Shown in pieces: positions 42,007-49,908 of a stretch of DNA of 64,000 bases. A program made the position numbers and the translations under genes. Origin of the DNA: Stakelama portus (GTDB taxonomy: Bacteria > Pseudomonadota > Alphaproteobacteria > Sphingomonadales > Sphingomonadaceae); the NCBI RefSeq assembly GCF_003171655.1, contig NZ_QFZL01000001.1, positions 248,001-312,000 of the forward strand. Direction: 5' to 3'. The notes under the pieces are model-generated. The model saw only the letters and a program-made list of their open reading frames with translations. It ran no database searches and had not been told where the DNA came from. Each line of letters opens with the position of its first letter. The first letter of the stretch is position 1.

Positions 42007-42948
42007 ATGACCAGTTCGGAAAAGGGCGGTCGTATCCATCGGATTTTGCGCGGGATGCAGCGGGAACCGCTGGTCCATTTTCTGGCCGTCGGATTGGTGC
42101 TGTTCCTCCTCTATGCGCTCGCCAATCCGGTCGGGGCCGATGCCGGCGAGCATATCGCGGTCGATCGGCAGCGATTGCTCGATTTCGTCCAGTCGCGACA
42201 GGCGACGGTCGACGATAGTGCGGGCAAGCGGCTGGAAAAGCTGACCCCGGCCGAGGTTCGCGCGCTGGTCGACGAATATGTCCGCGAACAGGCGATGTAC
42301 CGCGAGGCCGAGCGGCTGGGGCTGGCGGATGAGGATTATCTGATCCGTCGCCGGCTAGCGCAGTCGCTCGACTTTCTCTATCGCAATATGGAGGGCGTGC
42401 CCAAGCCGACCGAACAGCAGCTGCGCGATTATTATGCGGCGCATATCGGTCGCTATGCGGCGGCGCCCGCCATCACTTTCTCGCATATCTATTTCAGCGG
42501 CGACCTGCACGGCTGGGACGGCGCGGAGCGGCTCGCGCGCCAGACGCTGCGCGCGATTCAGACGCGAGGAGAGGATGCCGTCCTGGCGCAACGCTGGCCG
42601 GGCGACCGCTTCGTTTATCAGCTCAACTATGCCGAGCGCGACAAGTCGCTGATCGCCAGCCATTTCGGGGTGCCGATGGCCGATAGGCTGTTTTCGATCG
42701 CGCCGCATATCGGCGAATGGCAGGGCCCGTTCCGGTCGACCAGCGGCTGGCATCTGGTGCGTATCGAGGAGCGCGACAGCGCCGGGCAGATGCCGTTCGA
42801 AGCCGTCGTCGTACAAGTGCAGCGCGATTGGGTGGAGGCGCAGAAACAGGCGCGGGCCGATGCGGGCTATGCGCGGCTGCGCGAGCGATATGATATCGGC
42901 GTTTCCCCGGAAATTCGCGGGATGATGACCGACAAGGCTGCGCAATAG
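42007..42948 (+). CDS. Membrane-anchored parvulin-type peptidyl-prolyl isomerase
   Basis: A 313-residue protein with one N-terminal transmembrane helix (HFLAVGLVLFLLYALANP, about 24-41) and a periplasmic PpiC/SurA-like region. It has the N-terminal LTPAEVRALVDEYVREQAMYREAERLGL segment and a degenerate parvulin core (ITFSHIYF... WQGPFRSTSGWHLVRIEER). It may help fold or assemble exported or outer-membrane proteins. It ends 2 bp before the HupE/UreJ gene and follows the DUF3604 gene by 52 bp, which suggests a dedicated role within this module. Confidence 0.78.
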   Translation: MTSSEKGGRIHRILRGMQREPLVHFLAVGLVLFLLYALANPVGADAGEHIAVDRQRLLDFVQSRQATVDDSAGKRLEKLTPAEVRALVDEYVREQAMYREAERLGLADEDYLIRRRLAQSLDFLYRNMEGVPKPTEQQLRDYYAAHIGRYAAAPAITFSHIYFSGDLHGWDGAERLARQTLRAIQTRGEDAVLAQRWPGDRFVYQLNYAERDKSLIASHFGVPMADRLFSIAPHIGEWQGPFRSTSGWHLVRIEERDSAGQMPFEAVVVQVQRDWVEAQKQARADAGYARLRERYDIGVSPEIRGMMTDKAAQ

Positions 42949-42950
42949 TC

Positions 42951-43949
42951 ATGTTGCGCGCGATGCTGGCGCTGTTGATGCTGCTATGCGCATGGCCTGC
43001 CGCTGCACATGAAAGCCTGCCGCTGGTCGTCGTGATCGAGGAACAGGCGCCCGACATTTTCGCGCTGCGCCTGCAATTGCCGCCTGCGATCGAGCGAGGG
43101 CAGGGGCCGCACTTCACGCTGCCCGAAAGCTGCACCTTGATGCGCGGTTCCGATCGCGGCGCGGGCACCGGCCTCTATCGGTGCGCAGACGGGCTGAGCG
43201 GCGAACAGGTCCGCTGGGCCTTTCCGGGCAAGACGCCCGCCATTCCCACGCTGGTGCGCGTCAAACGACTGACCGGCGAGGAGCGGACGATCCTCGCCGG
43301 GCCCGGCGAAACGCAGATATTGGTGCCCGATCGCGAAAGCTGGTCGGCGGTTGCGTGGCAATATCTGACGATGGGCGTCCATCATCTCCTGTCGGGATAT
43401 GACCATCTGCTCTTCGTCTTCTGCCTGATCTGGATCGCCGGGTCGCCGAAGCGGGTGCTGAAGGCCGTGACCGGCTTCACGCTTGCCCATTCGGTGACGC
43501 TGATCCTGTCGGCGCTGGGACTAGTGCGCGTGCCGGTGCCGCCGGTCGAGGCGGCGATCGCGCTGTCGATCATGTTCCTGGCGCGGGAAATCGCCGTGGG
43601 GCGCCGGGAATCGCTGACCTGGCGGCACCCGATGCTGGTTTCGAGCCTGTTCGGGCTGCTGCACGGGCTGGGTTTCGCCGCTGCGCTGCGCGAAACGGGC
43701 ATGCCGCAACTACATCTGCTCACCGGGCTGGCGGCGTTCAATATCGGCGTGGAGATCGGGCAGGTGGCGGTGGTGCTGCTGATCTTCGCGGCGATCGCTG
43801 CCGGGCGGCGGCTGTGGCCGATACTGGCCGAGCGGTTTCACTTGCCGCATCCCGCCAGTCTTCTCGCGCGCGGAGAGCAGGTCCTGCTGCTGCTGATTGG
43901 CGGATTGAGCGGCTTCTGGGTGATCGAGCGGACGATCGGTTTTCTTTAG
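42951..43949 (+). CDS. HupE/UreJ-family membrane protein
   Basis: A 332-residue protein with a signal peptide (MLRAMLALLMLLCAWPAAA), a periplasmic N-terminal domain (about 20-130) and a C-terminal HupE/UreJ domain with several membrane helices. TMGVHHLLSGYDHLLFVFCLIW carries the family's conserved His and Asp residues, and SLFGLLHGLGFAAAL is also typical. Relatives are nickel/cobalt permeases or of unknown function. It is the last gene of the DUF3604-parvulin group and is followed by a terminator. A metal-supply role for the metal-binding DUF3604 protein is only a guess. Confidence 0.78.
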   Translation: MLRAMLALLMLLCAWPAAAHESLPLVVVIEEQAPDIFALRLQLPPAIERGQGPHFTLPESCTLMRGSDRGAGTGLYRCADGLSGEQVRWAFPGKTPAIPTLVRVKRLTGEERTILAGPGETQILVPDRESWSAVAWQYLTMGVHHLLSGYDHLLFVFCLIWIAGSPKRVLKAVTGFTLAHSVTLILSALGLVRVPVPPVEAAIALSIMFLAREIAVGRRESLTWRHPMLVSSLFGLLHGLGFAAALRETGMPQLHLLTGLAAFNIGVEIGQVAVVLLIFAAIAAGRRLWPILAERFHLPHPASLLARGEQVLLLLIGGLSGFWVIERTIGFL

Positions 43950-43958
43950 CGCAAAGAA

Positions 43959-43982
43959 AAGGGCGACGTTTCCGCCGCCCTT
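43959..43982. terminator. Hairpin terminator between convergent genes
   Basis: AAGGGCG (43959-43965) pairs with CGCCCTT (43976-43982), preceded by an A-run and followed by TCCTTG. It lies between the ends of the HupE-like gene and the convergent SDR gene, so it may serve both directions. Confidence 0.6.
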
Positions 43983-43995
43983 CCTTGTCGTTTCC

Positions 43996-44865
43996 TCACC
44001 AGGCCGAGGGTGGGTTTTCGCGCGCGAGTATCTGTTCGGTCCGTGCGCCGACGGCGCGATCGGTGTCCTCGCTTTCCGGCACCATCCAGAAGCGCCCCTC
44101 GGCAACGCAGGCAAGTGCGAATTCCGACACTTCCTCCGGCTGGGTTAGCTTCATTTTCAGGCCCGTCGCTTCGAGCAGATCGTCCATCGATCGATAGGCG
44201 ACCTTCTTTTGCGCTTCATTCTCGACATAATCGTCGGGCCGGACTTCGCCCGAAGCGAGAATGCCGGTGTTGACGGTATGCGGTCCGGGGAAGAGCAGCC
44301 CGGCCTTGAGCGTGCCGCCTTCGCGCAGCAATTGCTGGTGGAGCACTTCGGTGATGCTGGTCACGGCCGCCTTGGTCGCCGCATAGATCGGCGTGTTGGG
44401 CAGCGAATGCAGCCCGCCATTGGCCGAGGAGGTGTTGATCACCATCCCTTCCTCGCCGGCTTCCAGCATCTTCGGCACGAACGCCTTGATGCCGTGCACG
44501 ACGCCCAGGACATTTACGTCCAGTCCCCAGCGCCAGTCGCTGAGCGGCAGATCCCAGATCTTGCGCTGCGATTCGCCCAGGCCCACCCCGGCATTGTTGA
44601 ACAGCAGATGGACCGTCGGAAATTCGGCAAACACCGTTTCCGCCAATGCCTGGACCGAGGATTCCTTGGTCACGTCGCAGGTCAGGGCCAGCACGCGACC
44701 GCTGCCGAGCGCATCGATTTCGCTGCGTACTGCCTCAAGCCTGGCGGGATCGATATCGGCGATCACCACATGCGCTCCGGCACGGGCAAGGTCCGAACAC
44801 AGACACTTGCCCACGCCGCTCGCGCCGCCGGTGACGACGGCAATTTTTCCGGAAAAATCCTGCAT
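43996..44865 (-). CDS. Short-chain dehydrogenase/reductase of cassette copy 1
   Basis: A 289-residue SDR with the nucleotide motif TGGASGVGK (12-20), NNAG (90-93) and the catalytic YxxxK at Tyr161/Lys165 (IYAATKAAV). It probably oxidises or reduces a hydroxyl/keto group of a catabolic intermediate with NAD(P). ATG 44865 overlaps the upstream gene's stop by one base (TGATG). It is the last gene of the five-gene cassette and is about three-quarters identical to the copy at 52699, judged by eye. The substrate is unknown. Confidence 0.85.
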   Translation of the reverse strand: MQDFSGKIAVVTGGASGVGKCLCSDLARAGAHVVIADIDPARLEAVRSEIDALGSGRVLALTCDVTKESSVQALAETVFAEFPTVHLLFNNAGVGLGESQRKIWDLPLSDWRWGLDVNVLGVVHGIKAFVPKMLEAGEEGMVINTSSANGGLHSLPNTPIYAATKAAVTSITEVLHQQLLREGGTLKAGLLFPGPHTVNTGILASGEVRPDDYVENEAQKKVAYRSMDDLLEATGLKMKLTQPEEVSEFALACVAEGRFWMVPESEDTDRAVGARTEQILARENPPSAW

Positions 44866-45668
44866 CAGGCGTCCTGCAGCTGCTTGAGTTCGAGCCCGAC
44901 ATTGGTCGGATTGTCGAACCGGCCGATCCAATGTTCGGCAATCCATTCGCCCGGTACGGTGCGCAATATCTGACCGCCGGTGCGCGTGCCGCCTTCGACA
45001 TAGTTCATCGAAGTGATCGCGCGGACCGGAATATCGGCCAGCGGATCGAACGGCGATTCGCGCAGCGTGATCTTGCCGCCGGTCATGTCGCGCCGATCGC
45101 TGTAATTGCGTTCCCAGTTGAGCCGCGTGAGATAGACATCGCCGTCAAACTCGCCGGGCGTTTCGATCGCCATCAGCGCCTTGTAGCAGAACAGATGCTC
45201 GTCGAATTTGAGCGGCGCATCGACCTTGTCGCCGATCGTGCCTTCGATTTCGAAATAGGGGATGCCATGCCGGGTGCAGCTGGCGCGGAGCGTATCGCCG
45301 TTCCGTTCGAAATGGGTCTGCGCGATCTTCTTGGGCTCGCCGAAACGCTCGCGGCCGGACGTGACGATGCTTTCGCCCTCCATCGCCATATGGAAGCAAT
45401 AGCCGCCCGGAGCGCCTTCATAGGTGCAGGTCGCGGCCATGGTCAGCGCGCCGATCTCGATCGCCTGGGTCTCGCTGACATGCATGGTGACGTGCATCAT
45501 CTGCAGCCAGATTTCGGGGTCTTCGACCGGCTCGAGCGGCTTGGGCAGCAGCGCGGCGATCACTTCGCGATCGGTGTTATAGGTGGCGCGGATTCCATAT
45601 ACGGAATTGCGCAGCATTTCCGGGCCGCCCGAGGGGGTCGGGCCCTGGCGATAGCGAAGGCGTGACAT
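44865..45668 (-). CDS. Acetoacetate-decarboxylase-like protein of cassette copy 1
   Basis: A 267-residue member of the acetoacetate decarboxylase fold. The segment RERFGEPKKIAQTHF (105-119) carries the Lys pair 113/114 that corresponds to the Schiff-base lysine of the clostridial enzyme. Homologues in aromatic or steroid catabolic clusters often act on other beta-keto or enol substrates, so decarboxylation of acetoacetate should not be assumed. The stop overlaps the SDR start. Its copy at 53568 is very similar. Coupled expression with the Rieske oxygenase suggests it works on a ring-oxidation product. Confidence 0.8.
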   Translation of the reverse strand: MSRLRYRQGPTPSGGPEMLRNSVYGIRATYNTDREVIAALLPKPLEPVEDPEIWLQMMHVTMHVSETQAIEIGALTMAATCTYEGAPGGYCFHMAMEGESIVTSGRERFGEPKKIAQTHFERNGDTLRASCTRHGIPYFEIEGTIGDKVDAPLKFDEHLFCYKALMAIETPGEFDGDVYLTRLNWERNYSDRRDMTGGKITLRESPFDPLADIPVRAITSMNYVEGGTRTGGQILRTVPGEWIAEHWIGRFDNPTNVGLELKQLQDA

Positions 45669-45732
45669 GGCATTCTCCTGACGTCGTTATGATTGGTGCT
45701 GGCCGCCGCAGCGGGCGCGCGTAGCGGCGTTG

Positions 45733-46740
45733 CTATTCGGCAGCTTCCACCAGCCGCTGGCCGTGCGGCCCGTCGGCGTAGAATTGCTCGAAATATTTGC
45801 GGAAGCGCAGGATCGGCCCGTCGCCGTCGCACAGATAGGGGCGGTCGAGATGGATCTTGTTTTGCCAGATCGGAATATCGCCTTCGACACCGGTCTGGCC
45901 GCAGACATGCGCGATGGCGGACATCGTCGCGAATTCCTGCATCGTGCCGGGTTCGACCTTGGGATGCGTGAAATAGAAGCGCAGCTCGACATCATCGGCT
46001 TCGATCGGCGTAGCGATGACGAGCAGGCTGAGATCGACGATTCCGCTGATGCGCGTATATTTCTGGCCGGCGCCATTCTGTACGGTGACGACGTTGCTCG
46101 GCACCTGTTTTTCCTCGCCATCGACCGTGACGGTGCGGTGCCCGCGCGCAATGCTCTGGCGCTGGACGCCGCTATAGCTGGTTTCGCCTTCGGGCACGGC
46201 GTCCATCGAATGGACATAGGCGAAATGGGCGACGTCAACGCCGTTTTCGGCGATTTCCTGCGGGTTGCTGGCGAAACGCCATTCGCGCTTGGTCGGCTCG
46301 GCCCATTCGGGATCGGTGAATTCGGGATACTCGATCACGTCGAACATCGGCGCGATATTGTCGGGATGATACCAGGCCCAGATCACGCCCGATTTTTCCT
46401 CGACCGGATAGGCATGGGTCAGCGGCTCGCGCTTGGCGCGCGGCGGGAATGCCTTGGCATAGGGAATGGCGCTGCAGAAACCATCGGGGCGATAGGACCA
46501 GGCGTGGAAGGGGCAGCGGATGCTGTCGCCCTCGACCTTGCCGCCATGGCCCAGATGCGCGCCCAGATGCGGGCAATAGGCATCGAGCAGCCCCGCCTCG
46601 CCATTTTCGTTGCGGAACAGCACCAGTTCGCGTCCGAAATAATGGACGGGGCGAACATCGCCGACTGCGAGTTCGGCGCTGTAGCCTACCCCGAACCACC
46701 CGAAGGGAATGGGCATCGGGAAACGTTCGACCTGTGGCAA
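45733..46740 (-). CDS. Rieske non-haem iron oxygenase of cassette copy 1
   Basis: A 335-residue oxygenase alpha-subunit-like protein. The Rieske 2Fe-2S ligands are Cys56-His58 (YCPHLGAH) and Cys76-His79 (CPFHAW). The mononuclear iron site includes the ENGVDVAHFAYVH motif (Asp169, His172, His177). The short, single-component form resembles 3-ketosteroid 9-hydroxylase (KshA) and related monooxygenases. The frame starts at TTG 46740 with AGGAGAG 8 bases upstream; an ATG eight codons later has no site. Its first 424 or so coding bases are identical to the copy at 54449 (gene-conversion tract), while the rest has diverged. The reductase partner is not in the window. Confidence 0.87.
   Translation of the reverse strand: MPQVERFPMPIPFGWFGVGYSAELAVGDVRPVHYFGRELVLFRNENGEAGLLDAYCPHLGAHLGHGGKVEGDSIRCPFHAWSYRPDGFCSAIPYAKAFPPRAKREPLTHAYPVEEKSGVIWAWYHPDNIAPMFDVIEYPEFTDPEWAEPTKREWRFASNPQEIAENGVDVAHFAYVHSMDAVPEGETSYSGVQRQSIARGHRTVTVDGEEKQVPSNVVTVQNGAGQKYTRISGIVDLSLLVIATPIEADDVELRFYFTHPKVEPGTMQEFATMSAIAHVCGQTGVEGDIPIWQNKIHLDRPYLCDGDGPILRFRKYFEQFYADGPHGQRLVEAAE
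46287..46710 (-). repeat. 424-bp tract identical to 55006-55429 (gene-conversion candidate), copy 1
   Basis: Line-by-line comparison shows no difference from 55006-55429 over 424 bp inside the Rieske gene. It is bounded by a two-base difference at 46285-46286 (cgc versus cat) and by differing start regions at 46711. Flanking parts of the cassette differ far more. Confidence 0.85.
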
Positions 46741-46787
46741 GCGTGGCTCTCCTATCGATATTTATCGGAGCCATACTATCTAAATTC

Positions 46788-46840
46788 TACGCAAACGTAA
46801 GATAATTCCGGTGCACGCTTTGTGTTTCAGCGTGAACAAT
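46788..46840. promoter_or_regulatory. Control region of Rieske cassette copy 1
   Basis: It contains GTGCACGCTTTGTG (46811-46824) and, seven bases further on, GTGAACAAT (46832-46840). Both elements with the same spacing are found before the copy-2 Rieske gene. CACGCT and AGCGTG within it form an inverted repeat, as expected for a LysR site. The dyad TACGCAAACGTA (46788-46799) lies nearer to the gene. The LysR gene ends at 46844. Confidence 0.5.
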
Positions 46841-46843
46841 GAG

Positions 46844-47749
46844 TCACAAGCGACGCGCAATCGTTCCTGCCATCGACGGGCGCACCTTCACGCGGGGGAT
46901 GCTTTCGACCAGATAGTCGATGAACGCGCGCGTGGCGGCGGGCATGATGCCCGGCGAATAGACCACCCAGCATTCGCGGTCGTAATAGGACCATTCGGCA
47001 TCGAGCGCGACCAGCGACCCGTCGTTCAGCGAATCGATCAATATGCTGACCGGCAGGCTGGCGATGCCCAGCCCGCGCCGTGCGGCGCTGCGCAAAGCGA
47101 TGCCGCTGTTGCTGCGCCAGCGCGGATCGACTTTCACTTCGACTCCGTCGTTGAAGACGAAGGCGGAGGAAAGATCGGTCAGGCAATCGAATTTCTTGAG
47201 CGCATGGGGCGTGTCGGGCCAGCCATGGCGATCGACATAATCGGGCGCGGCGCACAGGCAGTGCGAGAGATAGCCGAACATCCGCGCCTTGCGATTGGAA
47301 TCGGGCAGGATGCCATAGCGGATCACCAGATCGAACCGTTCCTGCGCGACATCGCCTTCGTCGAGATAGGCGATCGGTTCGATCTTGATACCGGGATTGG
47401 CACGGCTGAAATCGGCGAGCAATGTCGACATATAGTCGGAGCCGAAAATGTCGCTGAGCCCGATCCGCAGCCTGCCCACCGGATCGGTGCTATAGCGGCT
47501 GACGGCATATTCGGCGTTGCGCAGCCGTTCCTGCAGCGCCGCGCATTCGGCGTGAAACATCTTGCCGGCATCGGTGAGCGAGAAGCGCCGCGTCGTGCGG
47601 ATCAGCAACTGTGCGCCCAGCCGGTCCTCAAGTTCCTGAACGGTCTTGCTGATAAAGGATTTGGACACGCCCAGTTTGCGTCCGGCCGCAGTGAAGCTGC
47701 CATATCGCACGACTGCCAGAAACTCTTCGATACCACGCCACTCGGACAT
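46844..47749 (-). CDS. LysR-family regulator of cassette copy 1
   Basis: A 301-residue LysR-type regulator: N-terminal winged helix (MSEWRGIEEFLAVVRYGSFTAAGRKLGVSKSFISKTVQELEDRLGAQLLIRTTRR, 1-55) and a C-terminal effector-binding domain (ADFSRANPGIKIEPIAYLDEGDV, YVDRHGWPDTP). It lies between the amidohydrolase and Rieske genes in the same direction, in both copies of the cassette. That is unusual for LysR genes, which are normally divergent from their targets. It has diverged more from its copy (55587) than the enzymes have, which suggests different effectors. Confidence 0.85.
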   Translation of the reverse strand: MSEWRGIEEFLAVVRYGSFTAAGRKLGVSKSFISKTVQELEDRLGAQLLIRTTRRFSLTDAGKMFHAECAALQERLRNAEYAVSRYSTDPVGRLRIGLSDIFGSDYMSTLLADFSRANPGIKIEPIAYLDEGDVAQERFDLVIRYGILPDSNRKARMFGYLSHCLCAAPDYVDRHGWPDTPHALKKFDCLTDLSSAFVFNDGVEVKVDPRWRSNSGIALRSAARRGLGIASLPVSILIDSLNDGSLVALDAEWSYYDRECWVVYSPGIMPAATRAFIDYLVESIPRVKVRPSMAGTIARRL

Positions 47750-47811
47750 AGGATTACCCCCGCCCGACGGATAGCGCCGGACGGGGGAATGCGAAACCTG
47801 ACCGGAAATGG

Positions 47812-49005
47812 TTATTCGGCCGCTTGCTTGATGAAGCCATCCCGCTTGGGACCGATTTCCTTCGCGATTTTCCAGAGCGCATCTTCGTCCAGGTCATAGA
47901 CTTCGAGTGCGTTGGTGCCGAGCATTGCCTGAATATCATCCTCCGGCAGCCCGCCCAGGCTTTCGACCATCTTGTCGAGCGTGTGCGGCCAGGTCCCTTC
48001 GGGATGCGGATAATCGGTGCCCCACAGGATCCGGTCGATGCCGATATCATAATAGGACTGCGTGGTTTCCTCGTCGGGCAGCGCCGAACAGCCGACCCAC
48101 ACCTGCCGCGCGAAATATTCCGACGGCTTCATGCTCATATTGGCATAATAATCGCCGAGCTTGCCGCTGGTGTGTTTGGCCGATGCGCGGATATCCATCA
48201 GCTGGAGGATCCAGGGGAACCAGAATTCGCCGCCCGCTTCGGTGAAGCAGACCTTGAGCTCGGGATATTCCTCGAACACGCCGCCGAAGGTCATGCCCCA
48301 CAGAGGACGCGTCATCCAGAAGGCATATTCGCACAGATAGGTGCCGATCCAGCCGGGCTGGCTGATGTCGTAATTGGGCGCGGCGCCGGAGTGGAAATGG
48401 AGCGGAAGCCGCATTTCCTGAAGCATCGCCCAGATGCGGTGATATTTGGTGTGGTTATAGAGGTCGTAATCCCCCGAGAAGGACGGGAAGAAGACGCCCT
48501 TGAGGCCGTTCTGGGCAGCCCATTCGATCTCCTTCGCCGTCTCGTCGAGATCGTAGAGCGCGGGAATGACGGCCAGGCCGATGCGGCGATGCGGATCATC
48601 CTGGCAGAATTCGGCGAGCCAGCGATTGTGCGCGCGCGCCCCCGCCCATTGCAGCTCGGCGCGCTCCGGCGACGGCTTGAGGCCGATATCCGCGCCAAAG
48701 GGCGGCGCGTTGCGTTCGGTGATGCCGTCGGGAAACAGGACTTCGGCGGCGACGCCGTCGCCGTCGAGCACGCGGTTGCGCGTTGCGCCGTCCCATGCGC
48801 CGGCCAGGCCGTCGCCGACCTTGGCGCGCCATTTGGTATTGAAATCGTCGATCAGGAACTGCTTCTCATGTTCCTCGCGCGCCTTGATCTCCAGCGGCAC
48901 GGTCTCGTCGAAAATCTTGTGATATTTCGATTCGAGATAGTCGCGATAGCGTTCGGGGGGGAGGCCGGCGTGGCCGTCCGACGAGATTACGAGATAGCGG
49001 TCCAT
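47812..49005 (-). CDS. Metal-dependent amidohydrolase (amidohydrolase 2 type) of cassette copy 1
   Basis: A 397-residue TIM-barrel hydrolase or decarboxylase of the ACMSD/amidohydrolase-2 group. The N-terminal metal motif is Asp10-x-His12 (ISSDGHAG). LPLHFHSG and the late GTDYPHPEG (catalytic Asp) are present. Such enzymes hydrolyse or decarboxylate ring-cleavage intermediates. ATG 49005 follows GGAGAAGG. It heads the minus-strand cassette and is about 90% identical in protein to the copy at 56559 by eye. The upstream region 49006-49521 carries an ATTGTTCAC element. Confidence 0.83.
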   Translation of the reverse strand: MDRYLVISSDGHAGLPPERYRDYLESKYHKIFDETVPLEIKAREEHEKQFLIDDFNTKWRAKVGDGLAGAWDGATRNRVLDGDGVAAEVLFPDGITERNAPPFGADIGLKPSPERAELQWAGARAHNRWLAEFCQDDPHRRIGLAVIPALYDLDETAKEIEWAAQNGLKGVFFPSFSGDYDLYNHTKYHRIWAMLQEMRLPLHFHSGAAPNYDISQPGWIGTYLCEYAFWMTRPLWGMTFGGVFEEYPELKVCFTEAGGEFWFPWILQLMDIRASAKHTSGKLGDYYANMSMKPSEYFARQVWVGCSALPDEETTQSYYDIGIDRILWGTDYPHPEGTWPHTLDKMVESLGGLPEDDIQAMLGTNALEVYDLDEDALWKIAKEIGPKRDGFIKQAAE

Positions 49006-49521
49006 GATCCTTCTCCGAAGATATGATTCGTTTGTCGGCCCCCCGGATGCGCGGCGTATCGCGTGCGTCCGTGCTGGGCCGGCGAAGCTCGTGCACCTTA
49101 GCTTGCGACCCATTCCGATAAAGCCGCAGCCTGAGAACGGTTTGGAGCCTCATGTGAACAATCGCATGCCGCTGGGCGCGCCGCTGCCAATAGGGGCCGC
49201 GCCGGTTTTCCGCAGAGATGCGTGGTTTTGGTGAGATGGAGAGATGGGTGTTTCGCGTAAAAAATACGAAAATATCGGTGAAATAGCGAATTAATACGAC
49301 AGGCTTGATAAACATGCGGCCTGTAGCTACGCATTTGTTTGAAGACATCAGGGTCGTTCGCGGCACCACCGCGTTCGCGCCTGCCGATTTGGGGAAGCGG
49401 TAGCGACAGTTCCATTTTCGCGGATTTTGTCGCTGAACAGCTACAATAACAGCTTTGGCAGATGCCCGGCACTCCCCGCCGGACGCTGCCGGAAACGCAA
49501 ATTTTGAGGAAGGAGCAGAGA
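49006..49521. other. 516-bp divergent intergenic region
   Basis: There is no convincing gene; short frames lack ribosome sites and domains. GTGAACAAT at 49154-49162 (ATTGTTCACATGA in reverse complement) matches elements before the other cassette genes and lies 149 bp upstream of the amidohydrolase start. An AT-rich patch at 49250-49310 has CGTA/TACG half-sites (cgcgtaaaaaatacg). It probably holds promoters for the amidohydrolase and for the small gene at 49522. Confidence 0.4.
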
Positions 49522-49827
49522 ATGTCTGTTGGCGGAGTTTATGATTGCATCACCAAGACCCCGATGGGCGACCAGAAGGGCACATTGACCGTCAATCCCA
49601 GCGATGACGGCACCAGCTTCACCGGGACGATGATCAGCTCGATGGGCAGCACCGATGTCGAGGACGGCAAGATCGACGGCAACACGATCAGCTGGAAGAA
49701 CAAGATCACGCTGCCGATGCCGATGACGCTCGATTGCGTTGCGACGATCGAAGGCGACAAGCTCGATGGTCATGTGAAGGCGGGCGGCTTCGGCACGATG
49801 CCGTTCTCGGGCCAGCGTCAGGGCTGA
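49522..49827 (+). CDS. Small protein of unknown function between the cassettes
   Basis: A 101-residue protein starting MSVGGVYDCITKTPMGDQKG, with GGAAGGAGC in front. It has no signal peptide or membrane segment. Alternating short hydrophobic and Gly/Asp-rich turns (TLTVNPSDDGTSFTGTM, VEDGKIDGNTISWKNKI, GHVKAGGFGTMPFSG) suggest an all-beta fold. Single Cys residues lie near positions 9 and 73. It is the only plus-strand gene between two minus-strand cassettes and ends at a strong terminator. I do not recognise the family; a ligand-binding or accessory role in the same pathway is possible. Confidence 0.75.
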   Translation: MSVGGVYDCITKTPMGDQKGTLTVNPSDDGTSFTGTMISSMGSTDVEDGKIDGNTISWKNKITLPMPMTLDCVATIEGDKLDGHVKAGGFGTMPFSGQRQG

Positions 49828-49848
49828 AACGCCTGACACGCCAAAAGC

Positions 49849-49884
49849 AAAGGCCGCCGGGTAGCGATACCCGGCGGCCTTTTC
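49849..49884. terminator. Strong rho-independent terminator
   Basis: AAAGGCCGCCGGGTA (49849-49863) pairs perfectly with TACCCGGCGGCCTTT (49868-49882) around a GCGA tetraloop, with a T-tail. It lies between the convergent ends of the small gene and the aldehyde dehydrogenase gene and can act on both strands. Confidence 0.88.
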
Positions 49885-49908
49885 GTATCGGCGTATCGCT
49901 CGCCGCGC

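Noticed and set aside
39108..42008. Minus-strand open frame of about 966 codons opposite the receptor and DUF3604 genes
   Set aside because: It spans two real genes and an intergenic hairpin in antisense and shows no known domain.
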